Below are positions 25,255 through 36,204 of a DNA stretch of 64,000 nt, piece by piece. Each line of letters starts with the position of its first letter. The first letter of the stretch is position 1. The stretch is from Beroe forskalii (lineage: Eukaryota > Ctenophora > Nuda > Beroida > Beroidae). The notes under the pieces were generated by a model, which was not told the origin of the DNA, searched no databases, and saw only the letters and a list, made by a program, of their open reading frames with translations. The position numbers and the translations under genes are program-made. The stretch covers positions 62,001 through 126,000 of the forward strand of contig WFMF01000400.1 of the NCBI GenBank assembly GCA_011033025.1. The letters are read 5' to 3'.

Positions 25255-28190
25255 GATACGTTTATATGAATTATCACACGAGCGAAGCGAGTGTGATAAT
25301 TCGAATTATTGCTCGAGCCGAAGGCGAGTGCAATAATTCCAATTATCACTCGAGCCGAAGGCGAGTGTGATAATTGATATAAACGTATCCTCAGGGTGTT
25401 TGATTAATCTATTATATAACGTGAGAAACGGGCGGAGATCTACACTGGTTTTTTCAATGAAAAAAGCAAATTTAGAAGCTTTTAAATAGAAAAATCCTTT
25501 GAGCTAAAGAGTATAGGGCCTGAAATTTATTTAGGAAAATATCAAGATTGGCCAGGAATCTTAGATTAGATGGTGAAGAGTGGCTATGTATATTTAAATT
25601 TGCCTTCAAAGTATGAATAAAACGTAAATCCGGAATCTTTATAAACTTTGCTCATATCTTTCGATTCCAAGGTACTATAAAAGTGATCGTCGATTGAAAT
25701 GTGTAGCAACATCAAAACAAAATTGAAAGATCATTTCCGTGTAAGTGTGTAACGCCGTAACGGATGCATATTTATAGGAAATTGTAGACTAGTAGACAGT
25801 AGTGAGGGTAAGTAGGTACACGGCTCATATATCGACTACCGGGTAAACATAAACTCATGAAACCAAAACAAGATAACAAAATAAATGTATACACTGCTAC
25901 ACTGATGTATCCTAATGGGGTGATCTTACTGGCACGTGGGTGCGCGGCTCATATAATGACCAACAAGGTATACATAAACTCATGAAACCAAAACAAGATA
26001 ACGTAATACGTATACACTGATGTATCGTAATGGAGTGAGAGCAAGTGGTCTTACTGGCACGTGGGTGCGCGGCTCATATAATGACCAAAAAGGTATACAT
26101 AAACTCATGAAACCAAAACTAGATAACGTAATACGTATACACTGATGTATCGTAATGGAGTGAGAGCAAGTGGTCTTACTGGCACGTGCGCGGCTCATAT
26201 AATGACAAACAAGGTATACATAAACTCATGAAACCAAAACAAAATAACATAATATGTATACACTGGTATTGATTTAGAGCAAGTGGTCTTACTGCTTTAC
26301 CGAGCGCGTATGCGGCTCATATAATGACTAACGTGAACGGTGAATGAATAAACAAGATAACATAAGATGTATACACTGGTGTATCGTAATGGAGTGAGAG
26401 AATTGACTAAAGAGTCAGATTGAAATGATTTTTACATAGTACCTAAATAAATACGAATCACAAAAATTCTAAAGTTTTGATTTTGGGGTGTGATAATTTT
26501 TGGAAGGGTGTGATAACTGTCCTTTGAGGGGTGTGATAACTGTACAGTTATCACACACCTGGAAAAATTATCACACCCCAAAATTTCGAAAATTCTAAAA
26601 TCTTATGAAAATTATTAATTGACCCCTAAACTCCATTTTTGAAGCCGTTATATAACAAAAATTATCAGAGCAAGAATTATATAACGATCGTTATATAATA
26701 TAGGATAATCAAACACCCTTAGGATACGTTTATATGAATTATCACACGAAGCGAGTGTGATAATTCGAATTATTGCTCGAGCCGAAGGCGAGTGTAATAA
26801 TTCCAATTATCACTCGAGCCGAAGGCGAGTGTGATAATTGATATAAACGTATCCTCAGGGTGTTTGATTAATCTATTATATAACGTGAGAAACGGGCGGA
26901 GATCTACACTGGTTTTTCCAATTAAAAAAGCAAATTTAGAAGCTTTTAAATGTAAAAATCCTTTGAGCTAGAGAGTATAGGGCCTGAAATTGAATTAGGA
27001 AAATATCAAGATTGGCCAGGAATCTTAGATTAGATGGTGAAGAGTGGCTATGTATATTTAAATTTGCCTTCAAAGTATGAATAAAACGTGAATCCGGAAT
27101 CTTTATAAACTTTGAGTTATATCTTTCGATTCCAAGGTACTATAAAAGTGATTCTCGATTTCTCGATTGAAATGTGTATCAACATCAAAACGAAATTGAA
27201 AGATCATTTCCGTGTAAGTGTGTAGCGCCGTAAACGGATATATTTATAGGAAATTGTAGACTAGTAGACAGTAGTGAGGGTAAGTAGGTACGGCTCATAT
27301 ATCGACTACCGGGTAAACATAAACTCATGAAACCAAAACAAGATAACAAAATAAATGTATACACTGCTACACTGATGTATCCTAATGGAGTCAGAGCAGG
27401 TGGTCTTACTGGCACGTGGGTGCGCGGCTCATATAATGACCAACAAGTTTACATAATCTTATGACACCAAAACAAGATAACGTAATACGTACACACTGAT
27501 GTATCGTAATGGAGTGAGAGCAAGTGGTCTAACTGGCACGTGGGTGCGCGCCGCGCGGCTCATATAATGACAAACAAGGTATACATAAACTCATGAAACC
27601 AAAACTAGATAACGTAATACGTATACACTGATGTATCGTAATGGAGTGAGAGCAAGTGGTCTTACTGGCACGTGGGTGCGCGGCTCATATAATGACAAAC
27701 AAGGTATACATAAACTCATGAAACCAAAACAAAATAACATAATATGTATACACTGGTGTATTGATTTAGAGCAAGTGGTCTTACTGCTTTACTGGCACGT
27801 GCGTGCGCGGCTCATATAATGACTAACGTGAACGGTGAATGAATAAACAAGATAACATAAGATGTATACACTGGTGTATCGTAATGGAGTGAGAGAATTG
27901 ACTAAAGAGTCAGATTGAAATGATTTTACATAGTAAATAAATACGAATCACAAAATTCTAAAGTTTTGATTTTTGGGGTGTGATAATTTTTGGAAGGGTG
28001 TGATAACTGTCCTTTGAGGGGTGTGATAACTGTACAGTTATCACACACCTGGAAAAATTATCACACCCCAAAATTTCGAAAATTCTAAAATCTTATGAAA
28101 ATTATTAATTGACCCCTAAACTCCATTTTTGAAGCCGTTATATAACAAAAATTATCAGAGCAAGAATTATATAACGATCGTTATATAATA
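25255..28190. repeat. Tandem duplication of a 1.45-kb unit with inner 127-bp repeats
   Basis: Copy 1 is 25255-26698 and copy 2 is 26699-28190. Each begins with ggatacgtttatatgaatta, three hairpins of cgag-cgaag-gcgag type and atataaacgtatcctcaggg, then a unique part, then four to five inner units of about 127 bp (tatacataaactcatgaaac, a gatgtatcgtaatggagtga core, and ggcacgtgggtgcgcggctc), and ends with gtgtgataa palindromes. Copy 2 has a small gcgccgcgc insertion at about 27547. Open frames on the minus strand across the inner repeats are by-products. Confidence 0.9.
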
Positions 28191-28673
28191 TTAATAAGGT
28201 AACATGACGTAATAATTTAAGTCAAGTGAAACAAGTAATCTCAAGTAAACAAGTAATCAAATTTTTATCCCATTTTACAATCTATTAGAAACCTAATTTT
28301 ACACTCAGTTAACAATATACATTATGTACTCATCTGTAACAAGAGTTTAAAACTGACAAAGTTTTTCATGACCATTTATCCTACGATTAGGTGTTGAACC
28401 TTAACTTGGAAGTATGTTTTGGAGTGTTTTCAGAGGAGAGCTTTCACAATGAAGGCATAATTTCAACATGTCAAAGGTTGTCAAATTCTGGGGGAAAGGA
28501 AACACACAGGCTGTTGCTATAGTGCGAACCTGAACAGAATTGACAGATTAGTTTGGTTTTGAGTACCAACTGGGCAAGTGGTAGTTGAATTTTGTGCTAA
28601 AGTTTTACTTATTTGCTATGTTGAGATTTGCCTTTTTCATTAAAAACTTTCCAGCTGATGCAGTAGTATCTTA

Positions 28674-28906
28674 GGCGGCCGTAACGTTCATCGGTCGATC
28701 GAATGGAATTGGTCGATCGATCAACTCCATTTGAAAGAACGATGTGTTTAACTGGTACCTAATGACTTGAATCGTGTTTAAATGAGCAATATTTAGTTGT
28801 TTCCTTACTAGCTCAAAGATTTTCTATTCAAAACACATCAGTCGATGAAATGAAGTTGATCGATCGACCAATTCCATTCGATCGACCGACGAACGTTACG
28901 GCCGCC
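28674..28906. mobile_element. MITE with ggcggccgtaacgttc termini, 3-bp TTA duplication
   Basis: Termini ggcggccgtaacgttc and gaacgttacggccgcc. The inverted arms run about 60 bp with repeated gatcgatc motifs. It is flanked on both sides by tta, as for PIF/Harbinger-type insertions. There is no transposase. The superfamily is inferred from the 3-bp duplication only. Confidence 0.75.
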
Positions 28907-29186
28907 TTAGAATATGGAGAATTTGTTTAATGGTGCCAATTGGGCTACTATAAATTGCAAATGGTAAATTAGGTAATAGTAACCTAAAAGTAACCTAATA
29001 CAAATGAATTTTAGGTTTTAGGTAGTTATACAAACTAAATAATAATAATTAAAGGATCCCCCATCTTTATCACAGGCAATAAAATGAAACAGTAAAACTC
29101 TGTAATGAAATGAATGGATGAATATGAATTGAACCCTTTCACACAACCACACTAATCTACTGACAGTTTCGGAAAATTATTAAATA

Positions 29187-29252
29187 ACTAGCAGGCCCGT
29201 TGGGCCTGCAAGCACACAGATCACTCGGTGCTGCTACGCAGCACCTTGTTCG
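29187..29252 (-). repeat. Double-hairpin terminus, right-arm copy
   Basis: Reverse-strand copy of the motif at 6415-6481: stem gcaggccc-gtt-gggcctgc (29191-29209) and stem ggtgctg-ctacgcagcacc (29227-29245), then ttgttcgc. One difference from the left copy lies in the hairpin loop region, so the stems are kept. Confidence 0.8.
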
Positions 29253-29324
29253 CAAATTTTATACATGACCATTCAAATTGATTGTACACTTTTTTAAACC
29301 TTAATTAACAGTTGTTTGATGTGA

Positions 29325-29515
29325 TTGATCATTGATGCAGTGAAACAAACAACTTTCAATGAAGTAATCTAACCCACACACTATACTCCACTATTCTACT
29401 GACAGTTTCAAGATTATAAAAATCTCTTCTTCAGGAACTCCATATAGTGCAACACAACATTCTCAAAGTTGATTGTAATTAGAAGTGTTGTTAAGTTTAA
29501 AATTAACAGTTAATT
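29325..29515 (+). repeat. Dispersed repeat related to 6900-7090
   Basis: Shares gtgattgatcat, tctcttcttcaggaactcca, gcaacacaacattctcaaa and ttgattgtaattag with 6900-7085 in the same orientation, and in part with 25050-25130. In the palindrome alignment it is an addition to the right arm. It is a short interspersed repeat with no coding potential. Confidence 0.65.
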
Positions 29516-29881
29516 TCACAACTGCAGTTACTACTGTTATCACCAACTAAGTATTGATTATCAGCGGACCTCGGCCACAATTTTATGAAAACAATCCATC
29601 TGAAATATCCTCGGTTATTCAAGTTATGTCCATCTTGAGCTCTTGAATTTGAAGTAAAGAAAACGTCCAATTTTCAAAAACTACAGCACAGCATTTAACA
29701 GTATAGCAGCATAATAGAAAGCGCTCTCAAAGAACTGATTATAATCTGCACATGCACAAAAATGAGTTTCGATAGCAATGGCACCAATATGCACCATTTA
29801 GCCTTAATTTCTCTTGATAATCTCTTGGCAAGGTCAAAAAAATTTACAGCGACAGGGAAGAAAATGCGAAACTTCACCTCA

Positions 29882-30049
29882 GGGATCGTTCACATATTAC
29901 GTAATCAATTTTTGGCCGATTTTAACCCCCCCCCCTTCCCCCTCGTAATCAAGTTTACAGTGGCTGTATTTGTTACAATAACATGTAACGTAATCATTCG
30001 GAAACCCCCTCCCTCCCCCTAGGTGATTATGTAATATGTGAACGATCCC
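29882..30049. mobile_element. MITE, gggatcgttcacatattacg family, short form
   Basis: Termini gggatcgttcacatattacg and cgtaatatgtgaacgatccc (as tgtaatatgtgaacgatccc-like variants) in 168 bp, with poly-C and poly-T rich inner parts. The left arm lacks it at the corresponding site near 5984. Other members are at 50949-51382, 61116-61542 and 61755-61914. Three-base flanking duplications in the other copies (taa, tat, tat) suggest a PIF/Harbinger-type element. Confidence 0.85.
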
Positions 30050-30284
30050 TTATATAAAAGATAGTATTGTGATTTAGGTGGGAGTAAAGTACAATTACTT
30101 TTTATTCTGTAATCGTGTATTCAATGTATACTAGATACCTACACTTAAGACTTCACTTCAAAGGTTTGTCTGGTGGTTGTGTCTAATATCAGATATTAAT
30201 GTTTTGGGTGGTAGGGCCCTTCCGTGGTAATGCTCAGTTAGGCACATAGTGTGGCAGCAATCAGAAAATCAAAGGGCTGTTGCT

Positions 30285-30365
30285 GGGAGCACTGGAGCAG
30301 GACTTCAACCAACAACCTCCACAATAATGCATAGGGTGCTCTACCTCTGAGCTTTCACGGCCCAA
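30285..30365 (-). other. tRNA-like SINE head, right-arm copy
   Basis: Minus-strand copy of the tRNA-like stretch at 5676-5752, with gctctacctctgagc (A-box complement) and ggacttcaacc (B-box complement). It is not a functional tRNA. Confidence 0.5.
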
Positions 30366-30917
30366 TACATTTCGAAATCTTTCATGCTACATACACATTA
30401 ACATGTCATATTGTCACCCCATTACCATTAATGGATGCCCCACATGTTGCCAGACAGTGTGTGTATTGTGATATATTGTGATTTAGTTGGGAGTAAAGTA
30501 CAATTACTTTTTATTCTGTAAACGTGTATTCAATGTATACTAGATACCTACGCTTAAGACTTCACTCCTAAGGTTTGTCTGGCAGTTGTGTTTATATCAG
30601 ATATTGATGGTTTGGGTGGTAGGGCCTTTCCATGGTAATGCATTACCATGGAAAGGCCCTACCATTTAAAGTAGTAAAGTTACTATAGATAATATTAGAT
30701 GGATACATTTCGAAATTTGGAGGGTCGTGTTGCCAGTTGCAGACTAGGGAAAATGGCGCGCCCCGACTCACAAAAAAATATGGGGCAGACAATATGGGGC
30801 AGACAACGTCTGGCAACGCGGCGGAGGGTAGGATAAAATCCTCCTAAATAATGTTATCTTTTTGCTAAACACGTACATCGCTGTTTGCGTTCCCCTAACC
30901 ATTCCCCTAAACTAGGG

Positions 30918-31519
30918 ATCTGGTTAGTGCAACCCTAACCAGGGGCGTCGCGAAACGCTTGCCGCGCCGCGCACTCCGTGCGCTTAACCAGAGTCCTGGT
31001 TAGCTGGCAACTGTTTACGTTGCGAGATGCGTTCCTAAGCTTCCCCTAACCAGGGGTGTCGCTCCTGGTTTGGAGCAAGGCGCGGCGCGCGCGTAAAACT
31101 AGGGATCTGGTTAGAGCAATTCCTAAGCCCGCATAAGTGTTTGTACGCGCGCGGCGAAGGCGCTTCTCGACGGACGTTGCCCCGTCTATTTCTTCTGCAA
31201 AGTGACGTGATCCAAATGTGGAACGTTGCGCCGCGCGCGAGGGTAGGGTAACATCCTACGACGGCGCTTCCCTACGAGGAAGCGCGCCGCGCAACGCAAA
31301 CACTGTTTGCGTTGCGCGCGCGCCCGCCGAAGGGGTCAGACAACGATGCAACGTCTGACAATTGCGCGCAACACTCGGAAAAAATGGCGTAACACTGTTG
31401 CGCGCTAAGGAGGTAGGGATCTGGTTAGAGCAACACATAGGGATATACGTGTTTAGCATCAGTATCACGCACGTCGCAAGTACAAATGGCGGCTTTTTTG
31501 AAACTCTAAATGAAATAAA
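30918..31519. other. GC-rich, palindrome-outer flank up to the assembly gap
   Basis: Repeats of gggatctggttag and ccctaaccaggggcgtcgc alternate with gcgcgc tracts. Similar ctaaccagg/ccctggtt motifs recur at 35220-35510. No coding exon is seen. GC content jumps against the AT-rich surroundings, which may have helped to cause the adjacent gap. Confidence 0.5.
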
Positions 31520-31619
31520 NNNNNNNNNNNNNNNNNNNNNNNNNNNNNNNNNNNNNNNNNNNNNNNNNNNNNNNNNNNNNNNNNNNNNNNNNNNNNNNNN
31601 NNNNNNNNNNNNNNNNNNN
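31520..31619. other. Assembly gap (100 N)
   Basis: Exactly 100 undetermined bases, the usual convention for a gap of unknown size. Continuity of the flanks across it is not proven by the sequence. Confidence 0.99.
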
Positions 31620-31969
31620 CTGGAGTCCACGGCATCGCTCTAGTAGCTGAGCATATAGCATGTGTCTGGGCCCATATGAGCGATGGATCAGGTACGGTGA
31701 AACCTGGGGTAGCATATGTAAAAGGAGTCTAAGAATGGGTAATTACCATAAGTTTGCGTGAGACCAGGTAACATAGTTGTAGTATGAGCCAATACCCCCC
31801 TGTCCGGGCTCGTACCTGCCATCCATGACTGCTTGAATGGCAATGTATTTGTGACACCTGTTCTTTGTCACCGTTATAAAGCTTATATTTTCTGACCATT
31901 ATTTCTTTATTTAAGTATTTAATCGGGGAGGATCATGGATCAAGTGCAAGACACGAGGGGTACTAGTGA

Positions 31970-33270
31970 TTTTTGCCCAATTTTGAAATACGACCCACCC
32001 TTTCAGATAGTCCCATGTACTATGTGATATTTGACATCATTTGTAGAGACCACCCCAAAATTAGCATAGAAACCTATCCAAGCGGCAGATTGTCCCATGT
32101 ACCAACTGATATTTGTCACTATTTAAAGGGACCCACCCCTAAATAATATAATAATAATCAAAAGACATACAACAGCATGATTCAAATCATAATTCATTAT
32201 CTGAAAGGCTTCATCACATTTAACATATGAAACCAAAGTGTAGGATACCTCAAAAATTCATTTATGATAATTACTGATCACATGATACATTAAAATCACG
32301 AAAAATCTCAAAAGTCGAAACAGGACATCGATGCTGAACCTTTCTGGTGAATCAAATTACGAAAATGAAACATCTCCTCTCAGTCCATCTGGGATGAGAT
32401 TGAACGAAATATCAGAAATTGGCGATTCGCGCTCACGAGAGGTCTTGCCCCGAGATCCTCTAACTGACACCAGCACACTCTTCAGAAGGGCAAATGACAG
32501 CTTTGTTCTCATTGTACTGATAACATCGCGATATTCCTCATTAGTTTTCTGCAACCAGCTCTGCAATCTTCCGATGAAAAGCCTGTGCCTGAGGTGCCAT
32601 ACCTCCTGACGTGCTGTATACGAGTGGTGTGAAGCTGCACTTCTCCACCTGGATGACTCGCTGCTCATACTCCCTCTTCTTAATGTTCTCGTGTTGGGAG
32701 TAGACTGATTTGATGTCCCGATCTTTGTAGGAGTCTGCATTCGGATGGAAGATCCTAACATCGAACATCGTCTTCTGGAAAGGTCCCCAAAGCCCTTGAG
32801 CAGAGATGTCAAGACGGGCCCTCTCCTCCACATTCCCAGGGATTGACTGAGAAGAGTCAATAGGGATCAGCTCAGGCTCGGTCTTAACGTCGTGACAGAC
32901 TTCCCTAAGAAACGCAGCGTTTGTGTCTCGAGCATAAATGAGCATAAAACGGTGCAGATTGTCCCATGTACTAACTGAAATTCTTCATGTTTTGTAGGGA
33001 CCCACCCCAAAATGAGCAGTTTGTCCCATGTACTGACTGAAATTTGATACTATTTGTAGGGACCCACCCCAAAATTATGACGTCATCTGGCAAAAAAGTG
33101 CCCAAATATGGAAAAATATGTCATTTGGACTAAGTGATTATGCTTTTCCCATAAGGTGACCACCTCAGTTAGTACAGTGGACTAAGTGATTTCACCACGG
33201 CCCAAACACCACCCACCCCGGCCTTGTGTCATGCAATTTGACTTAGTCCCTGATCACCCCCCCGTTTAAT
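31970..33270 (+). repeat. Repeat with about 70-bp units, inverted copy at 45970-46420
   Basis: Units contain gtcccatgta, tgacatcatttgtaga- or gaaatttgatactatttgta-like parts and gggacccaccccaaaat. The array is interrupted by a retroelement fragment at about 32140-32940. The same arrangement is found inverted at 45970-46420 (ggactaagtgc, ctcattttgggtgggtacct, catgggacaatct). The outer part shares ggactaagtga and cccaaacaccac. Confidence 0.75.
32357..32945 (-). pseudogene. Retroelement ORF C-terminal fragment, frameshifted
   Basis: Minus-strand reading starts MLIYARDTNAAFLREVCHDV, then RARLDISAQGLWGPFQKTMF-DVRIFHPNADSY, REYEQRVIQVEKCSFTPLVY and RKIAELVAEN, and a stop. After a frameshift it continues EEYRDVISTMRTKLSFALLK and RGSRGKTSRERESPISDISF. 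I recall similar C-terminal modules (LDI...FDVRV...FTPLV) from predicted retroelement proteins of marine invertebrates; the LDI...FDVR pattern may be a PD-(D/E)XK-like nuclease, which is not certain. The fragment is 5' truncated. An att-rich tail at 32145-32160 and possible taaat duplications suggest retrotransposition. Confidence 0.65.
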
Positions 33271-34079
33271 CAGAATATTCCTAAAATTCAATTTTTCAGA
33301 TGATCAGAGATTGTCCCGTTTGCCCCAGAGATTTTTGGATCAGAGTAGCGGCCACTTAGTCATGAAGTTATCAGATTGTTCGACACTGCTGTATAACTGG
33401 TCATTCTTTTTTTTGAATATTCCCCATATTGAAGTCGCATGCTTTATTCTATGTCAAAAAAACTGTCATTTTTACATTATAAGATTAAAGCTTTAACGTG
33501 AGCTTTCTATGTAGTGTTAAAAGTGTTAAAATGTAATAATTCATAATTTCGTTTTCTGAAATTCAATTTAATCACTCTATCAACAAGAATGCATAATGGA
33601 AGGAAAGTAGTTCGGCTAGTACATTTGGCAGTGTACAGTGGAGAGGATGAAAGAAGTGATTTTTTCTCGGTAATAACTTAATAATTATGACGTTGATCAC
33701 AATTTCATTAACTCACACTACGCACAGGCTTTTAATGGACTGATATTAGCTGAGCATCCAATTTTCTACCTCGGACACGTTCCTGCTAAATTTACCTTCC
33801 ATACGTAGCTTACGTCAATGAGTATGCTTGTAGCCTTGTGAAGCCTACTCCCGAAAGCTTTATTTCAATTGATATCCAATAGAATCCGTCGAAATTTTGT
33901 CAATTTTGCCTGTAACAGAAGGGCATTCTTCTTTAGAAATGCTAACACCGGCCAAATTTTTCAATTTTTACTGTGGAAAGCATGAAGTTTAAGCATCTGA
34001 AATGCGCGCCATAGCGCGCATTTAATACATTTAATACACAATACATTGCATTTACATTGAATTATGCTTAATTTTGATA
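33271..34079. other. Intergenic, nothing recognised
   Basis: AT-rich sequence without a convincing exon, repeat array or element end. Confidence 0.45.
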
Positions 34080-34440
34080 CGAAATGCTTGTTGGAATCAT
34101 TTTTTCATTCCAGAACTCAATAAAGGTCAAAAGGAGACGCATACTGTGTATCTGTTTGATGTATTTCGCTAATTCATTTTGGCAGGACCGATTTTGTAAC
34201 GATAAACCGCTGATTTTCACTCCACAACGTATGATTTATGCTTGTTTTGATAGTTTGATACAAAATGTTTGTTGGAACCTTTTTTTCATTCCAGAACTCA
34301 AAAAAGGTCAAAAGGAGACGCATACTGTGTATCTGTTTGATGTATTTCGCTAACTCATTTTGGCAGGACCGATTTTGTAACGATACACCGCTGATTTTCA
34401 TTCCACAACGTATGATAAAGCTTGGTCGATAATTTTTCTG
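34080..34440 (+). repeat. Two-copy tandem repeat, unit about 178 bp
   Basis: 34080-34256 and 34257-34440 share aatgcttgttggaatcattt / aatgtttgttggaacctttt, aaggtcaaaaggagacgcat, gtatctgtttgatgtatttc and ggcaggaccgattttgtaac. The open frames across it on both strands are a consequence of the repeat. Confidence 0.9.
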
Positions 34441-35021
34441 GGACCGGAAAACTTGGTGCTTGGACAGTGAAACTGCTAATTTTCTGGAGAGAATACACTG
34501 CTTCGTAAATTTTTCACAAACATGTGAGTGGGATTTGGAGTTGTTACTGCTTTCAGCTTCGAGGAAACTGCCATGCCAAAATGTACATTGTACTATGTGT
34601 GCATTATACATCGAGTACACTCAGGTCAACTTAAAATTCTGACCACTGTCAGGCAACCACAAAACGGTTCGTACAGCACTGCACAGTGTTGTATCGCAGC
34701 CCGCAGTGCAGCTTATACGTACTGTACTGTGGTTGCTATGCAACAATGTCACGTTACGCATCACGTGACTATCCAGTGCCGAGTTCCGTGACGTCACAGG
34801 CTCAAGTACATGCATATTTTAGAAATCGCGCGCGGCTCCTCGGAATTTTTGTTTGACGCTGACTTTATTTGAGTTTGACCGATGGTCACATTTGCGCTTT
34901 CGCCATTTGACCAGTTGGCAACCCAGTCAGAATAAATAGATGGGCAGCGACCTTGTCCGATAACGTCCGTTGACAAAACGACCCTCCAAATTTTGCCTCC
35001 AAATCAGTGTCCCATATAATT

Positions 35022-35080
35022 TTGTCAGACGTTGTCTGACCCCTTCGCCTTCGGTCAGACATTCAGACAACGTCTGACAA
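35022..35080. mobile_element. 59-bp miniature element, ttgtcagacg termini, 8-bp duplication
   Basis: Termini ttgtcagacgttgtctgacc and ggtcagac...cgtctgacaa. The 8-bp direct repeat atataatt flanks it exactly (35014-35021 and 35081-35088). An 8-bp target duplication is the mark of hAT elements. The related 90-bp element at 40259-40348 has the same design, and a fragment lies at about 30780-30815. Confidence 0.85.
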
Positions 35081-35219
35081 ATATAATTAGAGCGCCCGCG
35101 CCTTCATCATCTATGACAAACACGTCACTCGGAAAAATAATAATATAGTTATTAAGCGCATTGCCAGGCGCTTTAAAGACAGGGTTGCGACGACCAAAAC
35201 AAGTTCTGGTTTTAAGCGC

Positions 35220-35520
35220 ATCTGCGGCAAGCGCTTTAGAGCGGGCCCCTAACCAAAACCAGGACTCTGGTTTTGCGCACAGCGTGCGTGGCAAGCGACT
35301 TGTATGACGCCCCTACTGGTTTGGGAAGGCCAGTGTTAGGATCATGATTAGGTCAGGATTTGTTAGGTTTAGGGTAAGGGTGATATGAGAATCAGCGACC
35401 GACGCTGAATTCTCGTGATGCCGAGGGTCTGTCTACGGCCGACAAGGGGACTGGCAACGCTTTGCCCTAACCTGCTAACCAGGACCCTGGTTTTGCGACG
35501 CCCCTGGGGGAAGGCAACGC
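35220..35520. other. GC-rich repeat with ctaaccagg/ccaggactctgg motifs
   Basis: Several copies of accaggactctggttttgcg and gacgcccct motifs. Similar to 30918-31150. No coding potential is recognised. Confidence 0.45.
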
Positions 35521-35639
35521 CGGACATTCAGACAAATTGGGATATTTAAAGTTAGTGCCGCGCATAAAAAATAAATATGAATATGAATCTATACCCAACT
35601 GCCGTTATCGGCAATGAGTATAAGAAAGTTTTATTTTTT

Positions 35640-36165
35640 GTAAAATAGCTACAAGTACAACTGAGCGCAGCTGAGCGGAATTGAGCGCAACTGAGCGCAA
35701 AATTGAAATTATTTGCGCTCAGCACAACTGAGCGCAAAATTGAAAATTTGCGCTCAGTTGTTCTGAGCGCATATGAGCGCAAATGAGCGCAAAATGATTT
35801 GCGCTCAGTAAAACTGAGCGCAAAATGCAAAAATTTGCGCTCGTTTGCGCTCGTTAGCGCTCATTTTCAAATTCTGTAAATTTTGCGCTCGTTAGCGCTC
35901 TGAGCGCAAAATGGGCGCAAAGTGGGCGCAAAGTGGGCGCAAAATGGGCGCTAACGAGCGTTAATGAGCACATATGAGCGATGACGAGCATATATGAGCG
36001 CAAAATTTTGCGCTCATTTGCGCTCAGTTATTTTCGAGGCTCTAGAGCGCTAATGGGCGCTAACGAGCGGTAATGAGCGCTAACGAGCGCAAAATTTTGC
36101 GCTCGTTAGCGCTCGTTAGCAATCATATGTGCTCAATTGTGCTCATTTGCGCTCAGTTAAGCCTT
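35640..36165. repeat. Dense gagcgc / gcgctc palindromic array
   Basis: More than forty occurrences of gagcgc, gcgctc, gggcgc or close variants, spaced mostly 9-12 bp and separated by aaa, tga or taac. Orientation alternates, making many local palindromes such as gagcgcaaaattttgcgctc. The array stops about 40 bp before the open Naiad reading frame. Confidence 0.93.
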
Positions 36166-36204
36166 GCGCTATACTTTACATTTGCCGGAGTTGTAATAAC
36201 ATGA

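Larger units (their letters stand above)
24840..29045. mobile_element. 4.2-kb right-arm-only insertion
   Basis: The plus arm runs directly from the tttaattgctattattt sequence near 8070 into exon 1; here the equivalent points lie 4.2 kb apart. The block contains the two copies of a 1.45-kb tandem unit, a 233-bp MITE and about 800 bp of AT-rich sequence. I see no coding frame. Exact ends are blurred by att-rich sequence. Confidence 0.65.
20741..30917 (-). repeat. Right arm of the large imperfect palindrome
   Basis: Reverse-complement counterpart of 4998-11384, with exon 1-4 copies on the minus strand. Right-only insertions are 21136-22225 (between two copies of the exon-4 region), about 24840-29045, and the MITE 29882-30049. 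A junction block of about 390 bp (exon 4 plus flanks) is present twice, at 20741-21135 and 22226-22640. Confidence 0.9.

Noticed and set aside
31256..31715. Open frames running through the N gap
   Set aside because: The undetermined bases cannot contain a stop, so the frames are artificial.
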